Position numbers and translations under genes: made by a program
In this document: in pieces, positions 9,238 to 18,490 of the stretch
Position numbering within the stretch: the first letter of the stretch is position 1
Layout: each line of letters begins with the position of its first letter
Notes under the pieces: generated by a model
What the model was told of the DNA's origin: nothing
The model's database searches: none
Seen by the model: only the letters and a program-made list of their open reading frames with translations
From: Streptomyces sp. Tu 3180
GTDB taxonomy: Bacteria > Actinomycetota > Actinomycetes > Streptomycetales > Streptomycetaceae
Length of the DNA: 64,000 bases
Direction: 5' to 3'
Assembly (NCBI RefSeq): GCF_009852415.1
Contig: NZ_WOXS01000002.1
Location: 186,001 to 250,000 of the forward strand

Positions 9238-10856
9238 TTAGCGGTGCAGCGTGACGGTCACGCCGCGTGCCCTGAGTTCGGTGACCACGGGACCGGGGAT
9301 GCCCGACGGCAGGGTCGCGTTCGGTTCGGCCAGGTGGACGTGTGCCAGCGCCGGCATGTCGAGCAGGGGCCGGAGGTCCGTCAGGGACCGGCAGTGGCGC
9401 AGGTCGAGTTCTGCGAGGCGGGGGAAGCGGTGAACAGGGTGATGTCCTTCAACGCGGTCCAGTACGGGCCGGCCACGGTGAGTGAACTGAGCCGTTCCAC
9501 CGGTATGCCCTCGACCGAGGGAGAGTCCTTCAGGGAACGGAGGGTCAGTTCACGCAACTCGGAGCAGTCCTGGAGGGCTCTGAACGATTCCAGGTCCTCC
9601 ATGTACAGCAGGGTCAGTGTGGTCAGCGGAGATCCGGACAGGTCACCGAGGTCGCGGACGGCGGAGCCGTTGATCATCAGCGCGCGCAGCGCGGGCAAGC
9701 GGCCGAGACCCTTGAGGTCGGTCAGCGCGGAGCAACTGGTGAAGGTCAGCTCCCGCAACGCCGGCAGGTCGCCCAGTCCTTCTGTGGTGCGCAGTACCGG
9801 GCTGCCGTGGATGCCGAGCTTCGTCAGCCGGGGGTGGCCGTCCAGCCCTGCGAGTGTCGTCAGCTCGTTGCAGTTGTCGAGTTCGAGGGACCGGAGCCGA
9901 GGGAGAGCCGCGAAGGGCGACAGGTCGCGGAGGTGGTCGCCGCTCAGCTTTAGGTGGGCGAGGTTCGGCAGCCCGGCGAGTCCCTCCAGGTCCGTGAGAG
10001 ACCCGCAGGAGCGGAGATCCAGGGATTCCAGAGCGTCGAGCGCCCCGCCGAACACACGCAGGGCACGTATCTTGGTCCAGCTCAGCCTCAGTTGACGCAG
10101 ACTGCTGAGGTTCAGCAAGGGCTCGAAGTTCTCGACGGCGCCGCACCGGCTCAGATCAAGGCGGGTAAGCCGGGAAAGACGGCCGATCGGGGTAAGGTCC
10201 TCCACTTTCGTGCAACCACCGAGATCGAGGTCCGTGAGGCCGGTGAGTTCACCGACCTCGGTCAGGTCGGTGAGCCCGTCGCACTGGTGGAGGTCCAGCT
10301 TCTCGAGCATCGTGAGATGCCGCAGACCGTGCAGGGAGGATGCGTACGGCAGCCGCAGTTCCGTCCTGCCCTCCTGACGGAACGCCGGAGCCAGCAGGTG
10401 CTCGGCGAAACTGTCCGGGTCACGGTCCGTCCTCCACAGACGAAGGAGGAACTTGGACGCGTACGGGTCCACGGGGGTGAACCGGGCAGCCAGTTTCAGG
10501 GCATGCCCACCGTCACCCGGCGCGGACAGGGAAACCAGTTTCCTGACAGCCTTGCGCGCGCGGTACGCCGGGGCCTCCAAGTTCTCGCAGAAACCGAACG
10601 GATCTCCGTCGGCTACCGCCCACAACCGGAGCAGTTCCTCGGTGGAGCAGTCGGACGTCTCGCTGTACCGCACGGCCAGACCTAACGCCTCGTTGCCGCC
10701 GCCGGACGCTGCCAGCAGCATGAGTTCCCTGACCGCCTCACCCGCCTCGGCAGGACTCGCGGTCTCCAGAAGCGTCCTCAACTGCTCCATTCGGATTGTC
10801 GTGTTGTCGCCCTGCGTGCCGTCGGCGGGCGTACCGAGGGGAGTCGGTTGCGTCAT
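9238..10856 (-). pseudogene. Leucine-rich-repeat protein with a single-base frameshift near the C-terminus
   Basis: From ATG 10856 the protein has an acidic helical N-terminal domain of about 190 residues, then at least ten leucine-rich repeats of 21-23 residues, for example LTDLDLGGCTKVEDLTPIG and LTRLDLSRCGAVENFEPL. Near 9428 the frame breaks: FTASPASQ in one frame, FPRLAELDLRHCRSLTDLRP in the next, ending at TAA 9238-9240. Restoring one base (GCTTC to GCCTTC) yields an intact protein of about 539 residues. LRR proteins act by protein binding and the partner is unknown. The frameshift may be real or a sequence error. Confidence 0.8.
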
Positions 10857-10979
10857 GGGAGGACTGTAGGGGCCGGGTGTGACAATGTGATCGGCGAACG
10901 GCCATGAAAATGTCAACTGCTCTGCAGGACTCCGTTGGGTCTTTGGGTTCGGCCTGCTCCTGGGCATGTTGGACGGATG

Positions 10980-11105
10980 GACGCGCATGAAGTGAACCGT
11001 GTCCGGGCGGAGTCGGCGTTGTAGCTGGCGGATGTGTTCGCCTCGGTGCCGCGCAAGGACCAGCGGGGCCAAGGGAAACTGCTACCTGCGGGGACTGATG
11101 CCCCT
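10980..11105 (+). pseudogene. IS701-family transposase, N-terminal remnant
   Basis: The frame encodes DAHEVNRVRAESAL, a stop, then LADVFASVPRKDQRG, followed after a frame change by GNCYLRGLM. This is the conserved start of one IS701 transposase group. It is cut off within 45 codons, and the next 145 bases show nothing recognisable. Confidence 0.65.
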
Positions 11106-11251
11106 GCTTCACGCCCCGGACCAGCAAACTCACCCGCCTCAGCCACCACCTTGCCCCGAAGGGTGCAGCTCCGGCTCTGGGGCAGCGGAACACTCGGCTG
11201 CACCTGAGGCTGGCCCGCTCATAAGATCCTCGTTCGAGGCGCTGACACGGC

Positions 11252-11400
11252 CTGGCCGACGTCGAGCTCGGCACCGCGGAGTGGGTCGACTGGTTCAACA
11301 ACCAGCGCCTCCATACCGCCATCGGGGACATCCCGCCCCATGAACACGAGACCAACCACTACGCTCAACACCAGCCCCAACCGGCGGCTGGAGTCAACGC
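11252..11400 (+). pseudogene. IS3-family transposase (OrfB), C-terminal remnant
   Basis: The frame reads LADVELGTAEWVDWFNNQRL then HTAIGDIPPHEHE, the end of the rve integrase domain of IS3 OrfB. It contains the last conserved W-x-x-WFN block but none of the catalytic DDE residues. It fuses directly into the tail of the convergent SUKH gene. Confidence 0.7.
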
Positions 11401-11933
11401 ATGGAGCCTCCACCGATCCCGGAGCGCTTCAGCGTCTCCGCCACGGAGTCGAAATACTGGGCCATCGATTCGTACTCGCCCGTGACCGTGACCTCACCCA
11501 CGAACCAGCTGCCGACGCGGCCGTCCCGCACATCGATGAACTTTCCCATCCAGCCGTCCTGGTCCGACAGGAACGGGATCCACTCGTTACGCCAGAACGG
11601 ATTGTCCGGCTGGTCCGGAGGGTCGAAGCCACCGGGCATGGAGCGGTTCGCGTAGAGCCTCTCCATCGCCCGGATACCCAGAAAGAAGCTTCCCTCGTCG
11701 GGGAACCCGTCGAAGCCGCAGCATGCCACTTCGTCGTCGACGTCTTCCTCCGGCAGATCCAGATTGTTCTGCAACAGCCACGTCCGCAGGTCTCCATGCA
11801 GGGAGATCCCCATCCGTTCCTCGGCTGCCGCGAGCATCTGCTTCGTAGCGGGCCCTGGCAGATCCGCGTGATCGGCCGGCGCGTGCTCCCGAAGAAGACT
11901 CATCACACGCGACCAACTCTCAGCCACACTCAT
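11394..11933 (-). CDS. SMI1/KNR4 (SUKH) family protein
   Basis: 179 residues from ATG 11933, with a weak purine-rich RBS. The order of motifs fits SUKH: a helical N-terminus (LREHAPADHADLPGPATKQM), EERMGISLHGDLRTWLLQNN, GFDGFPDEGSFFLGI, and a C-terminal DGWMGKFIDVRDGRVGSW. SUKH proteins are often immunity proteins of contact-dependent or polymorphic toxins. No toxin gene is visible next to it, so it may be an orphan. An IS3 remnant overlaps its 3' end by a few bases and may have trimmed or replaced the tail. Confidence 0.75.
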   Translation of the reverse strand: MSVAESWSRVMSLLREHAPADHADLPGPATKQMLAAAEERMGISLHGDLRTWLLQNNLDLPEEDVDDEVACCGFDGFPDEGSFFLGIRAMERLYANRSMPGGFDPPDQPDNPFWRNEWIPFLSDQDGWMGKFIDVRDGRVGSWFVGEVTVTGEYESMAQYFDSVAETLKRSGIGGGSMR

Positions 11934-12224
11934 CGCCCTCTGCCCTCTCCACAGGGATATCTCCGTCCGACTACGCCACTGCGAAGGTTGGAAAGTACCG
12001 GCCGGAGAACCTCGCAGGGATGGTACTTCGAGCATGCGTTCCATCCCTCCCCATGATCATCTTTCGTCCCGAGGCGCAGGGTCGGCCCCTCAGCGAAGTG
12101 GCCGTCCGCGACTTCTCACAGACAACCCACTGTGCCCGGCGGGTCCAGCCGAGGAGCTTCCAGGACTCAAGCGGGGGCCACGGCGTAACCCTGGAGCGGC
12201 GAAGCTGAAAATGCTCACTGACTG

Positions 12225-12393
12225 ACGTCCTGCTGGGCTGTCCTTGCTTTGATCTGTCCGACCGCCGGGACCCGATTCCCAGGGCTCCGGCCGGGCGGAG
12301 CATGACCTCATAGGAGCCTGGCCAGAGGCCCCCTGACTGTCCTGTCTGCTCTTTCCGGCCGGAGCCACCTTCGGCAAGGAAGGCATTTCCAGC
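12225..12393 (+). ncRNA. Non-coding 5' region of a decayed IS110 element, possible bridge RNA
   Basis: About 170 non-coding bases precede the IS110 start codon. They contain a perfect 6-bp hairpin GCTCCG/CGGAGC at 12284-12301. By family rule the bridge RNA of IS110-group elements lies here. The structure is weaker than at 4891-4969. Confidence 0.3.
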
Positions 12394-13250
12394 ATGACAG
12401 GCACAGAGTCGGCGGATACGAGGGACCAGTTCGTGGTCGGCGGGGTGGACTCGCACGCTGACACCATCCACGTCGCCGTGGTGACCGACCGGGGCGGGCA
12501 TCTCGCCGACGCCCAATTCCCCACCGGCGCTGCTGGATACGCCGCCGCGATCGCCTTCCCGGAGGCCCACGGCACCGTCGCCGCCGTCGGCGTGGAGGGC
12601 ACGTCCTCCTACGGCTTCGGCTTCACACACGCCGCCCGGCAGGCCGGCCTGGCCGTCGTCGAGGTCAACCGGCCCGACAAGGCCGAACGCCGCAGGATCG
12701 GCAAGTCCGACCCGATCGACGCGTACCCCGCGGCCCGCGCCGTCGTCTCCGGACGCGCGACCAGCGCTCCGGAGGACGGGCCATCGTCGGGATACGCGCT
12801 CTGCAGACCGCCGCCCGCTCGGTGATCAAGGCCCGCACCGCGACGCTCAACCAGATCACGCACCTCCTGATCACCGCCCCCGACGCCATCCGCTCCAAGT
12901 ACAGCGCGTTGTCCGGAGACAAGCGCGTCACCACCCTTGCGCGGCTCCGACCGGCCAGCGACCCCGCGCACGCCCCGCTCTTGACGGCCCTGCGGACGTT
13001 GGCCAAGCGGGTCCAGAGCCTGACCGAGGAACACACGGCCCTGACCGGGGAGCTCGACCAGCTGGTCACCATCCTCAACCCCGGACTACGTGCCGCCTAT
13101 GGGGTGGGTCCGGACACCGCCGCCCAGCTGCTGGTCACCGCCGGCGCGAACCCGGCCCGCCTTCACACGGAGGCTTCCTTCATCGAACGCGGCCTCCGCC
13201 GCGACGACGCCTTCGCCGATGCCTACCGCCAGTGGTTCACCGCCGCTTGA
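12394..13250 (+). pseudogene. IS110-family transposase, frameshifted and lacking the C-terminal domain
   Basis: The N-terminal RuvC-like half is well preserved (GGVDSHADTIHVAVVTDRGG, IGKSDPIDAYPAARAV). Near 12780 one base appears lost (GGGCCATC instead of GGGCCCATC). The frame then continues RALQTAARSVIKARTATLNQ and on to GVGPDTAAQLLVTAGANP. After TEASF the family sequence stops and unrelated residues run to TGA 13250. The serine-containing C-terminal domain is absent. The break adjoins the IS256 remnant. Confidence 0.85.
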
Positions 13251-13257
13251 CCGACGA

Positions 13258-14130
13258 TAGGAGCATCAAGGTTCTCGAGGGCATGGCCGAGTGGCAGAGC
13301 CGCCCGCTCGACGCCGTCTGTCCGGTCGTGTTCATCGACGCCGTCCACGTGAAGATCCGCGGCGGCGCGGTGGCCAACTGGCCCGTCCATGTGGCCCTGG
13401 CCGTCACAGTCGAGGGCCGGCGGGAGATCCTGGGACTGTGGGCCGACGACGGCGGCGAGGGCGCCAAGCACTGGCTGCACATCCTCACCGAGATCAAGAA
13501 CCGCGGCGTCAGCGACGTGCTCACGCTGGTCTGTGACGGGCTCAGGGGCCTGCCCGAGGCGGTGGAGACCGTCTGGCCCCGCACCATCGTGCAGACCTGC
13601 GTGGTGCACCTACTGCGGAATTCGTTCCGCTATGCCGCCCGTCAGGACTGGGACAAAATCGCCCGCCTCCTCAAGCCCGTCTGCACGGCGCCGACCGAAG
13701 AGGCCGCCCTGGAGCGGTTCGCGGAGTTCGCCGACGCCTGGGGTCGGAAGTATCCGGCGATCGTGAAGCTGTGGGAGAACGCCTGAGTGGGGGTGCCCCC
13801 GGACGAAGTCTGGGGGAGAGTTCACCCCGTTCCTGCGGTTCGACACCGAGATGCGCCGCATTGTCTGCACCACCAACGCGATCGAATCGGTGAACGCCCG
13901 CATCCGGCGGGCGGTCAAGGCCCGCGGACACTTCCCCAACGAGCAGGCCGCCCTGAAGCGCGTCTACATGGCGATCATGTCCCTCGACCCCACCGGCAAG
14001 GGACAGGCCCGCTGGACCATGCGCTGGAAGACCGCGCTGAACGCCTTCGACATCACCTTCGACGGCCGCCTGTCGGGGGCCCGCCAGTAGCCCCAACTAC
14101 CCGATTTACACCGCTCGTTTGACAGACCCT
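13258..14130 (+). pseudogene. IS256-family transposase, 5'-truncated second copy with the same 31-bp insert
   Basis: It starts abruptly at KVLEGMAEWQ, so the N-terminal DNA-binding region is lost. It carries the two aspartate blocks (VFIDAVHVKIRGG, VCDGLRGLPEA), a TGG-to-TGA stop at 13784-13786, the 31-bp insert at 13787-13817, and the shifted C-terminal part ending at TAG 14088-14090. The right inverted repeat is intact to about 14128. It differs from the copy at 4992-6387 at many codons, so the two are not recent duplicates. Confidence 0.85.
13787..13817. repeat. 31-bp GC palindromic repeat inserted in the IS256 transposase (copy 2)
   Basis: Identical to 5304-5334 on the opposite strand and inserted after the same codon. 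It shows that the insertion predates divergence of the two IS256 copies. Confidence 0.75.
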
Positions 14131-14244
14131 CGAGCAGACCCGATTGCGCCGCCGGTGAGGGCCGACGAGGCCGGCGTGGGCCTGTCTGCCGGCTTCCGGG
14201 CACGTCTCGCGCCGGGTGCGCCAGGCGAGCAACCGGCCGGTGCC

Positions 14245-14271
14245 GACCGCCGCGGGGCGCGGCGGCCGGTC
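14245..14271 (-). terminator. Strong GC hairpin downstream of the lipase gene
   Basis: GACCGCCGCG, a GGG loop and CGCGGCGG followed by CCGGTC form a long, nearly perfect stem 64 bases after the lipase stop codon. It is probably the lipase terminator. Confidence 0.5.
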
Positions 14272-14334
14272 AGGTGTTCCGGGCCGCATTTCCGTGCAGA
14301 TGCCGTGGCTCTGGCGGCGGGTTCGGCCTGCTGG

Positions 14335-15381
14335 TCAGCGGTCGAGGAGGGCGATGCGGATGGCTCGTTCGACGTGGGCGGCGGTGTTGGCGTGGCCGTC
14401 GGCGTTGGGGTGGACCAGCGTGACGCGCTTGTTGATGGGAGCGCAGTTCAGCGGGGTGCCGGGAAGCTTGGCGGGCCAGTAGTCCTCGGCGTCGCCGCAG
14501 ATTCCCTCGACCCACTTGGTGTCCGCGGGCTGGCAGGCGTCGTGGCCCACGCTGGAGGAGTAGACGTCGACGTAGCGGTCGCCGAAGAACGACGTGACCC
14601 GCTGGATCGTGCTGTTCAGCGGCTTGAGGACGTCGTCACGGAGCCAGCCGATGTCGGCGTGCTTGATCGCGCCCAGCTCGGCGAGGGCGAGGCGGTTGCA
14701 GTCGCTGGCCTCGTCCGGCAGGACGGCCGGATAGCCGACGGTGATCACCTTGGCGTTGGGTGCGGCCTCATGCACCTTGGCCAGCATGTCGATGTACTCG
14801 TCCTGGACCCTGGCGAGCTTGTCCGTGATGCTCTCCTCCCCCTCGGGAGGACTGGTGTAGTACTCGCGGCAGGACTCGCCGGGCGTCGCGCCCAGCTCGA
14901 GGCACTTGAGGAGCATGCCGCCGAACGGCAGGCTGTTGCCGCCGACGCCGATGGTGACGACGTCGGTTGTGTCGTTGAGCTTCGCTCGCTGGATCTGCGG
15001 GTCCACTGCGGGCCAGCCTCCGGCGGGGGGCTGGACCGGGCTGATCGGCGTCTGCTTGGTGTTGGCGACGTCGGCGATGGTGGCGTTGCCGCAGCTGACG
15101 TTGGTCAGGTGGACGTACTTGCCCGGCGGGAACTCGTCGAGCTCCCGCTCGACAACGCCGGGGTAGGCGTCGGCGGTGCGGTCACAGCCGTCCCGCGACG
15201 CATCGCCGAGCGCAGGCTGCGGGGCTCCGACGAACACGCCGGCGGTGTACGAGTCACCCAGAGCGGCCCACTCGTACTGATCAGCCGCACCGGCGGAGCC
15301 CGAGGGCACAAGCGCGGACACAGCCAGCGTGAGCCCCACGGCCAGTGCTCTCGTTCGCAGGCGGGAGACGGGGTACCGCAT
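14335..15381 (-). CDS. Secreted SGNH/GDSL-family lipase or esterase
   Basis: 348 residues from ATG 15381, which begins a textbook signal peptide (RLRTRALAVGLTLAVSALVP, then AGA-A). An in-frame ATG at 15453 has a better ribosome site (GGAG, 7-base spacing) but would give an odd 58-residue leader, so the start is uncertain. Block I is GDSYTAG with the catalytic serine. Oxyanion residues are in SCGNAT and GVGGNSLPFGG. The catalytic His/Asp block is HPNADGHA near the C-terminus. Several cysteine pairs (CREYY, CLELG, CQPADTKWVEGIC) suggest disulfides as in Streptomyces coelicolor-type secreted lipases. It acts outside the cell on lipid or ester substrates. Confidence 0.9.
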   Translation of the reverse strand: MRYPVSRLRTRALAVGLTLAVSALVPSGSAGAADQYEWAALGDSYTAGVFVGAPQPALGDASRDGCDRTADAYPGVVERELDEFPPGKYVHLTNVSCGNATIADVANTKQTPISPVQPPAGGWPAVDPQIQRAKLNDTTDVVTIGVGGNSLPFGGMLLKCLELGATPGESCREYYTSPPEGEESITDKLARVQDEYIDMLAKVHEAAPNAKVITVGYPAVLPDEASDCNRLALAELGAIKHADIGWLRDDVLKPLNSTIQRVTSFFGDRYVDVYSSSVGHDACQPADTKWVEGICGDAEDYWPAKLPGTPLNCAPINKRVTLVHPNADGHANTAAHVERAIRIALLDR

Positions 15382-15453
15382 GGCATACCCAGGACGGGCC
15401 GGCAGGACCGCCGCGGCGAGGGCCGCCAGTCGGCCCATAGACGTCGAACGCAT

Positions 15454-15934
15454 CCACAGACTCCATTCACTCGACGTAGTCGTGTGACTACGGAACGAAG
15501 GTAGATGGGGGCATGCGATCGTCAGCCGGGTACGCCAGGTAAACCACCCGAGCGTATTGTGCCGAGGCTCTGGACCACGGTGGGTGCGCCGGGTGGCCGC
15601 CCCTGACAGCGAGGAAACGTGCCACAGACAATTGATGGCGCCGAACCGCACCAGCAAGACCTGGATGCCGGAGAGCAACCTCATCCTGGAACGATCAGTT
15701 ACACGGCCGAAGTGGCACTCGGCTTCAGTTGAGTACCTGGACTTCGCCGACGCGGACGGTGCTGGTGCGGGTCTCGGTGAACTGGCCGGAGTCCGTTCCC
15801 CTGCCGGTGACCTCCCAGTCAACGGTCCAGGTTGGCTTCGTTCGCCTTCAGTGACAGCGTTTGTCGACCAGTTTGAGCGGCGGTTAGCGTTCTCTGGGGC
15901 GATAAGTCTTCATGAGTTTTGACGGCGCTTGGCG
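15454..15934. other. Intergenic stretch upstream of the lipase, no gene seen
   Basis: No frame on either strand shows a recognisable protein or consistent coding pattern. It includes the lipase promoter region, but no clear hexamers stand out. Confidence 0.35.
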
Positions 15935-16326
15935 TCAGTGATCTTGGCCTGCGGTCCGTGAGGAGCAGTCGTGTCCGTCGTCGGGCAGGCCCATGACGTT
16001 CAGCACGGGTTCCTCGCCATCGGGGATCTCGAAGGTGAAGTTCGCTCCTGACGCGATCGCCGTGAGCGAGCACTGGTTGCCGAAGGTCAGCGGAGCATGC
16101 GACTCCCAGGAACAGCCGGCCCGGTCCAAGGAGGAAACGACGTCCGCGTGCTTGAGCCCTGCCGGGAAGGTGCCCGTCCCCCGACAACCGACGGAGGGAG
16201 CTCGACGACGTCACGCCAGGTCTGGACGCAGATGAGGGAGACCTTGCGGCAGCGGCAGACACTCAGCTCGAGGTCTCCGTAGGCGAAGAGCCGTGGCCAC
16301 TTTCTGTCGACATCGAGAATCTCCAC
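15935..16326 (-). pseudogene. Unknown small protein gene, apparently frameshifted
   Basis: Two abutting frames look coding. The first, from ATG 16326, begins MEILDVDRKWPRLFAYGDLE and continues VCRCRKVSLICVQTWRDVVE. Near 16180 it yields to a frame reading GLKHADVVSSLDRAGCSWES and then TFGNQCSLTAIASGANFTFE to TGA 15935. Joined by a one-base correction they give a protein of about 130 residues. I do not recognise the family. It could be a real gene with a sequence error, or a relic between the lipase and IS21. Confidence 0.35.
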
Positions 16327-16377
16327 GAGGCGGAGCCTGACAGGTGCCCTGAACAGCAGTCCAGCGGTTTCAGGGGG

Positions 16378-17172
16378 TCAGCCCGCTGCAGGTTGTTCGG
16401 TTCGGGTTCGGGTGCTGGCGAGGCGGTAGGAGTCGGTGCCGGTCTCGATGATGGTGCCGTTGAAGGTGAGCCGGTCGACGATCGCCGCGCAGAGGCGAGG
16501 GTCGGTGAAGGCCTTCGTCCAGCCGCCGAACGACTCGTTGGAGGCGATGGCGACGCTGTTCTTCTCCTCTCGTTCGGTCAGGACCTGGAAGAGGAGTTCG
16601 GCGCCGTGGCGGTCGAGTTCCATGTGGCCGAGTTCGTCGATGCAGAGGAGATCGATGCGGCCGTAGCGGGCGATGGTCTTGTTCAGCTGCTTCTCGTCCG
16701 CGGCCTCGACCAGCTCGTTGACCAGTTTGGTGGCGAGGGTGTAGCGGACGCGGTAGCCCTTCATCGCGGCTTCGGTGCCCAGCGCGATGAGCATGTGGGA
16801 CTTGCCGGTGCCGGAGTCGCCGATGAGGCAGAAGGGCTGGCTCTTCTTGATCCATTCGCAGCTGGCGAGGGTGTGGATGGTCGCCGGGTCGATGTTCGGG
16901 TTGGCGCCGAAGTCGACGGTCCGCAGGGACTTCTCCCGCGGGAAACCGGCTGCCTTGATCCGCCTCTCCGAGCGGCGGCGGGCCCGGTCGTCGCACTCGG
17001 CCATCAGCAGTTCGGCGAGGAAGCCGCGGTAGGTCATCTGGTCCTTGATCGCCCGGTCGGCGATGTCGGAGAACTCGTTGCGGATCGACGGCAGCCGCAG
17101 CAGGCGGCAGGCGGAGTCGATCGCGGCGTCGGCGGCCTGCTCGGTCAAGCCTCGCTGGCGGGGCACGGTCAC
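16378..17172 (-). CDS. istB: IS21-family helper ATPase IstB
   Basis: 264 residues from GTG 17172, which overlaps the istA stop by GTGA. The AAA+ core is intact: Walker A GDSGTGKS near residue 117, Walker B DLLCIDELGH near 178, and sensor segment SVAIASNESFGGW. IstB forms ATP-dependent oligomers that select target DNA for the IstA transposase. Because istA is truncated, this helper has no working partner here. Confidence 0.92.
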   Translation of the reverse strand: MTVPRQRGLTEQAADAAIDSACRLLRLPSIRNEFSDIADRAIKDQMTYRGFLAELLMAECDDRARRRSERRIKAAGFPREKSLRTVDFGANPNIDPATIHTLASCEWIKKSQPFCLIGDSGTGKSHMLIALGTEAAMKGYRVRYTLATKLVNELVEAADEKQLNKTIARYGRIDLLCIDELGHMELDRHGAELLFQVLTEREEKNSVAIASNESFGGWTKAFTDPRLCAAIVDRLTFNGTIIETGTDSYRLASTRTRTEQPAAG

Positions 17173-17935
17173 TGCGCTTCTCCCTCACGGTGGCCGCTGC
17201 CACTGGTGCGGCGGCGTCGGAGCAACTGGTCGTAGTGAGACACCGAGGGCAGCGGCCTGGTGTCCGGCGGAAGATGCGCCAGGCGCCACTCGTGCAGGGA
17301 CGTCACCGTCGCCGGTGGCCGGCCGAGGTTCCGGGCGTCCGGTGCGGGCTCGGTCTCGGCCTGGGCGGCCTTGCGGCCTCCAGCGCGACCGCATCCGCGG
17401 TCATGGCCCCGGCCCGCAGGGCCGCGGCCAGGCCGGCGACGACATGTTCGTGCGTCATGTGGCGTCCGAGCAGCAGCACCTCGATGAGCGCGCGGGTGCC
17501 GTCCCGCTCGCCGTGGATCTTCATCGCCTGGGTCCACCAGGCGTCGTGGACCGGGGTGAACTTGCCCGCCGAGCGGGCCTGTTCGAGAGCGGTCGAGCCG
17601 GGGAAGGCGCCGGGCTCGCGGACCAGGACCTCCAGGTAGTGGTCCAGTTCCAGGCGGACGGCGCCCTTGGCGATCAGCCGCTCGTGCCGGGCGACTTCCA
17701 CGTTCTGGTCGTAAACCACCAGGTGAGAGGCGTGCAGGATGATCCTCACCCGCTTGCCGATCAGCCGGATGGGGACCGAGTAGCGGTTCGTGCGGACCGG
17801 GATCTGGCCGTAGCGGTCGACTCGCGGGGTGAACAGCCGGCCGGTCTCGAACGGCTCCTCCGGCAACGGCATCAGCAGCGGTCGTTCGAGCGCGAAGTCG
17901 TCGGCGATGGTCCGGGATCTGGTGTCGGCGTACAC
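17169..17935 (-). pseudogene. istA: IS21-family transposase IstA, C-terminal part only, frameshifted
   Basis: Only the last part of IstA is left. It starts at about LERPLLMPLPEEPFETGRLF and includes the Mu-like C-terminal domain (RVDRYGQIPVRTNRYSVPIR). The helix-turn-helix and the DDE catalytic core are missing. A single missing C near 17385 (GAGGCCGC for GAGGCCCGC) shifts the frame before RNLGRPPATVTSLHEW. The corrected frame reaches TGA 17169-17171 and couples to istB. Confidence 0.85.
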
Positions 17936-17993
17936 ATGAACGTCCCCACCCGCGTACGGATGAAAAGGGACACTGTGACACGTTGATCAACAT

Positions 17994-18401
17994 TTCAAAC
18001 AGACCCTAGATCACCTTAGCTTCCCAAGCTGAGAGCTCAGGCGCCGTCGTCACGGGCCGACTGTCGCGGCTTGCTCTGGTCGACGGTGCTGGCAGCGCGG
18101 TTGAGGCCGATGGGGGTGCGGCGAGGCATACGTGTGCGTGGTCGGGCGGCACACGCGCCGTCGTAGCTGGCTGTTGTCGGTTGGGGTTCAACGGGACACA
18201 TCGAGGAGCACGCCGTCCGTCGAGTGCGGCCCCGCGTCCGGCGAAGTTGGGCCGTCCGAGGCCGCTCGGCAGTGGCCAATGACGACCAACGTCGACCTTC
18301 AGGCGCACAGGCTCACCGCACCTGAGCAGCGAAAACCCAGCTCACCAAGATCCCCGACAAGCTCTGGCGCAAGAACAAGCAGCAAGCCGTGGAAAGCGAG
18401 G
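17994..18401. other. Gap between IS21 and the FG-GAP gene, no gene seen
   Basis: Short frames exist on both strands, but none has a recognisable domain, ribosome site or consistent codon bias. The left end of the IS21 remnant is not identifiable. Confidence 0.35.
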
Positions 18402-18438
18402 AGCCCGGCACGGTGGTGTCACCCGCTTGTGCCGGGCT
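18402..18438 (-). terminator. Hairpin terminator after the FG-GAP gene
   Basis: A perfect 10-bp stem (AGCCCGGCAC / GTGCCGGGCT) with a 17-base loop lies about 50 bases beyond the stop codon of the minus-strand gene. Confidence 0.6.
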
Positions 18439-18490
18439 TGCCGCGTTCGTACGGCACGGGCGTCCGTGGAAGGCGGAATCCGCTTCCGAG

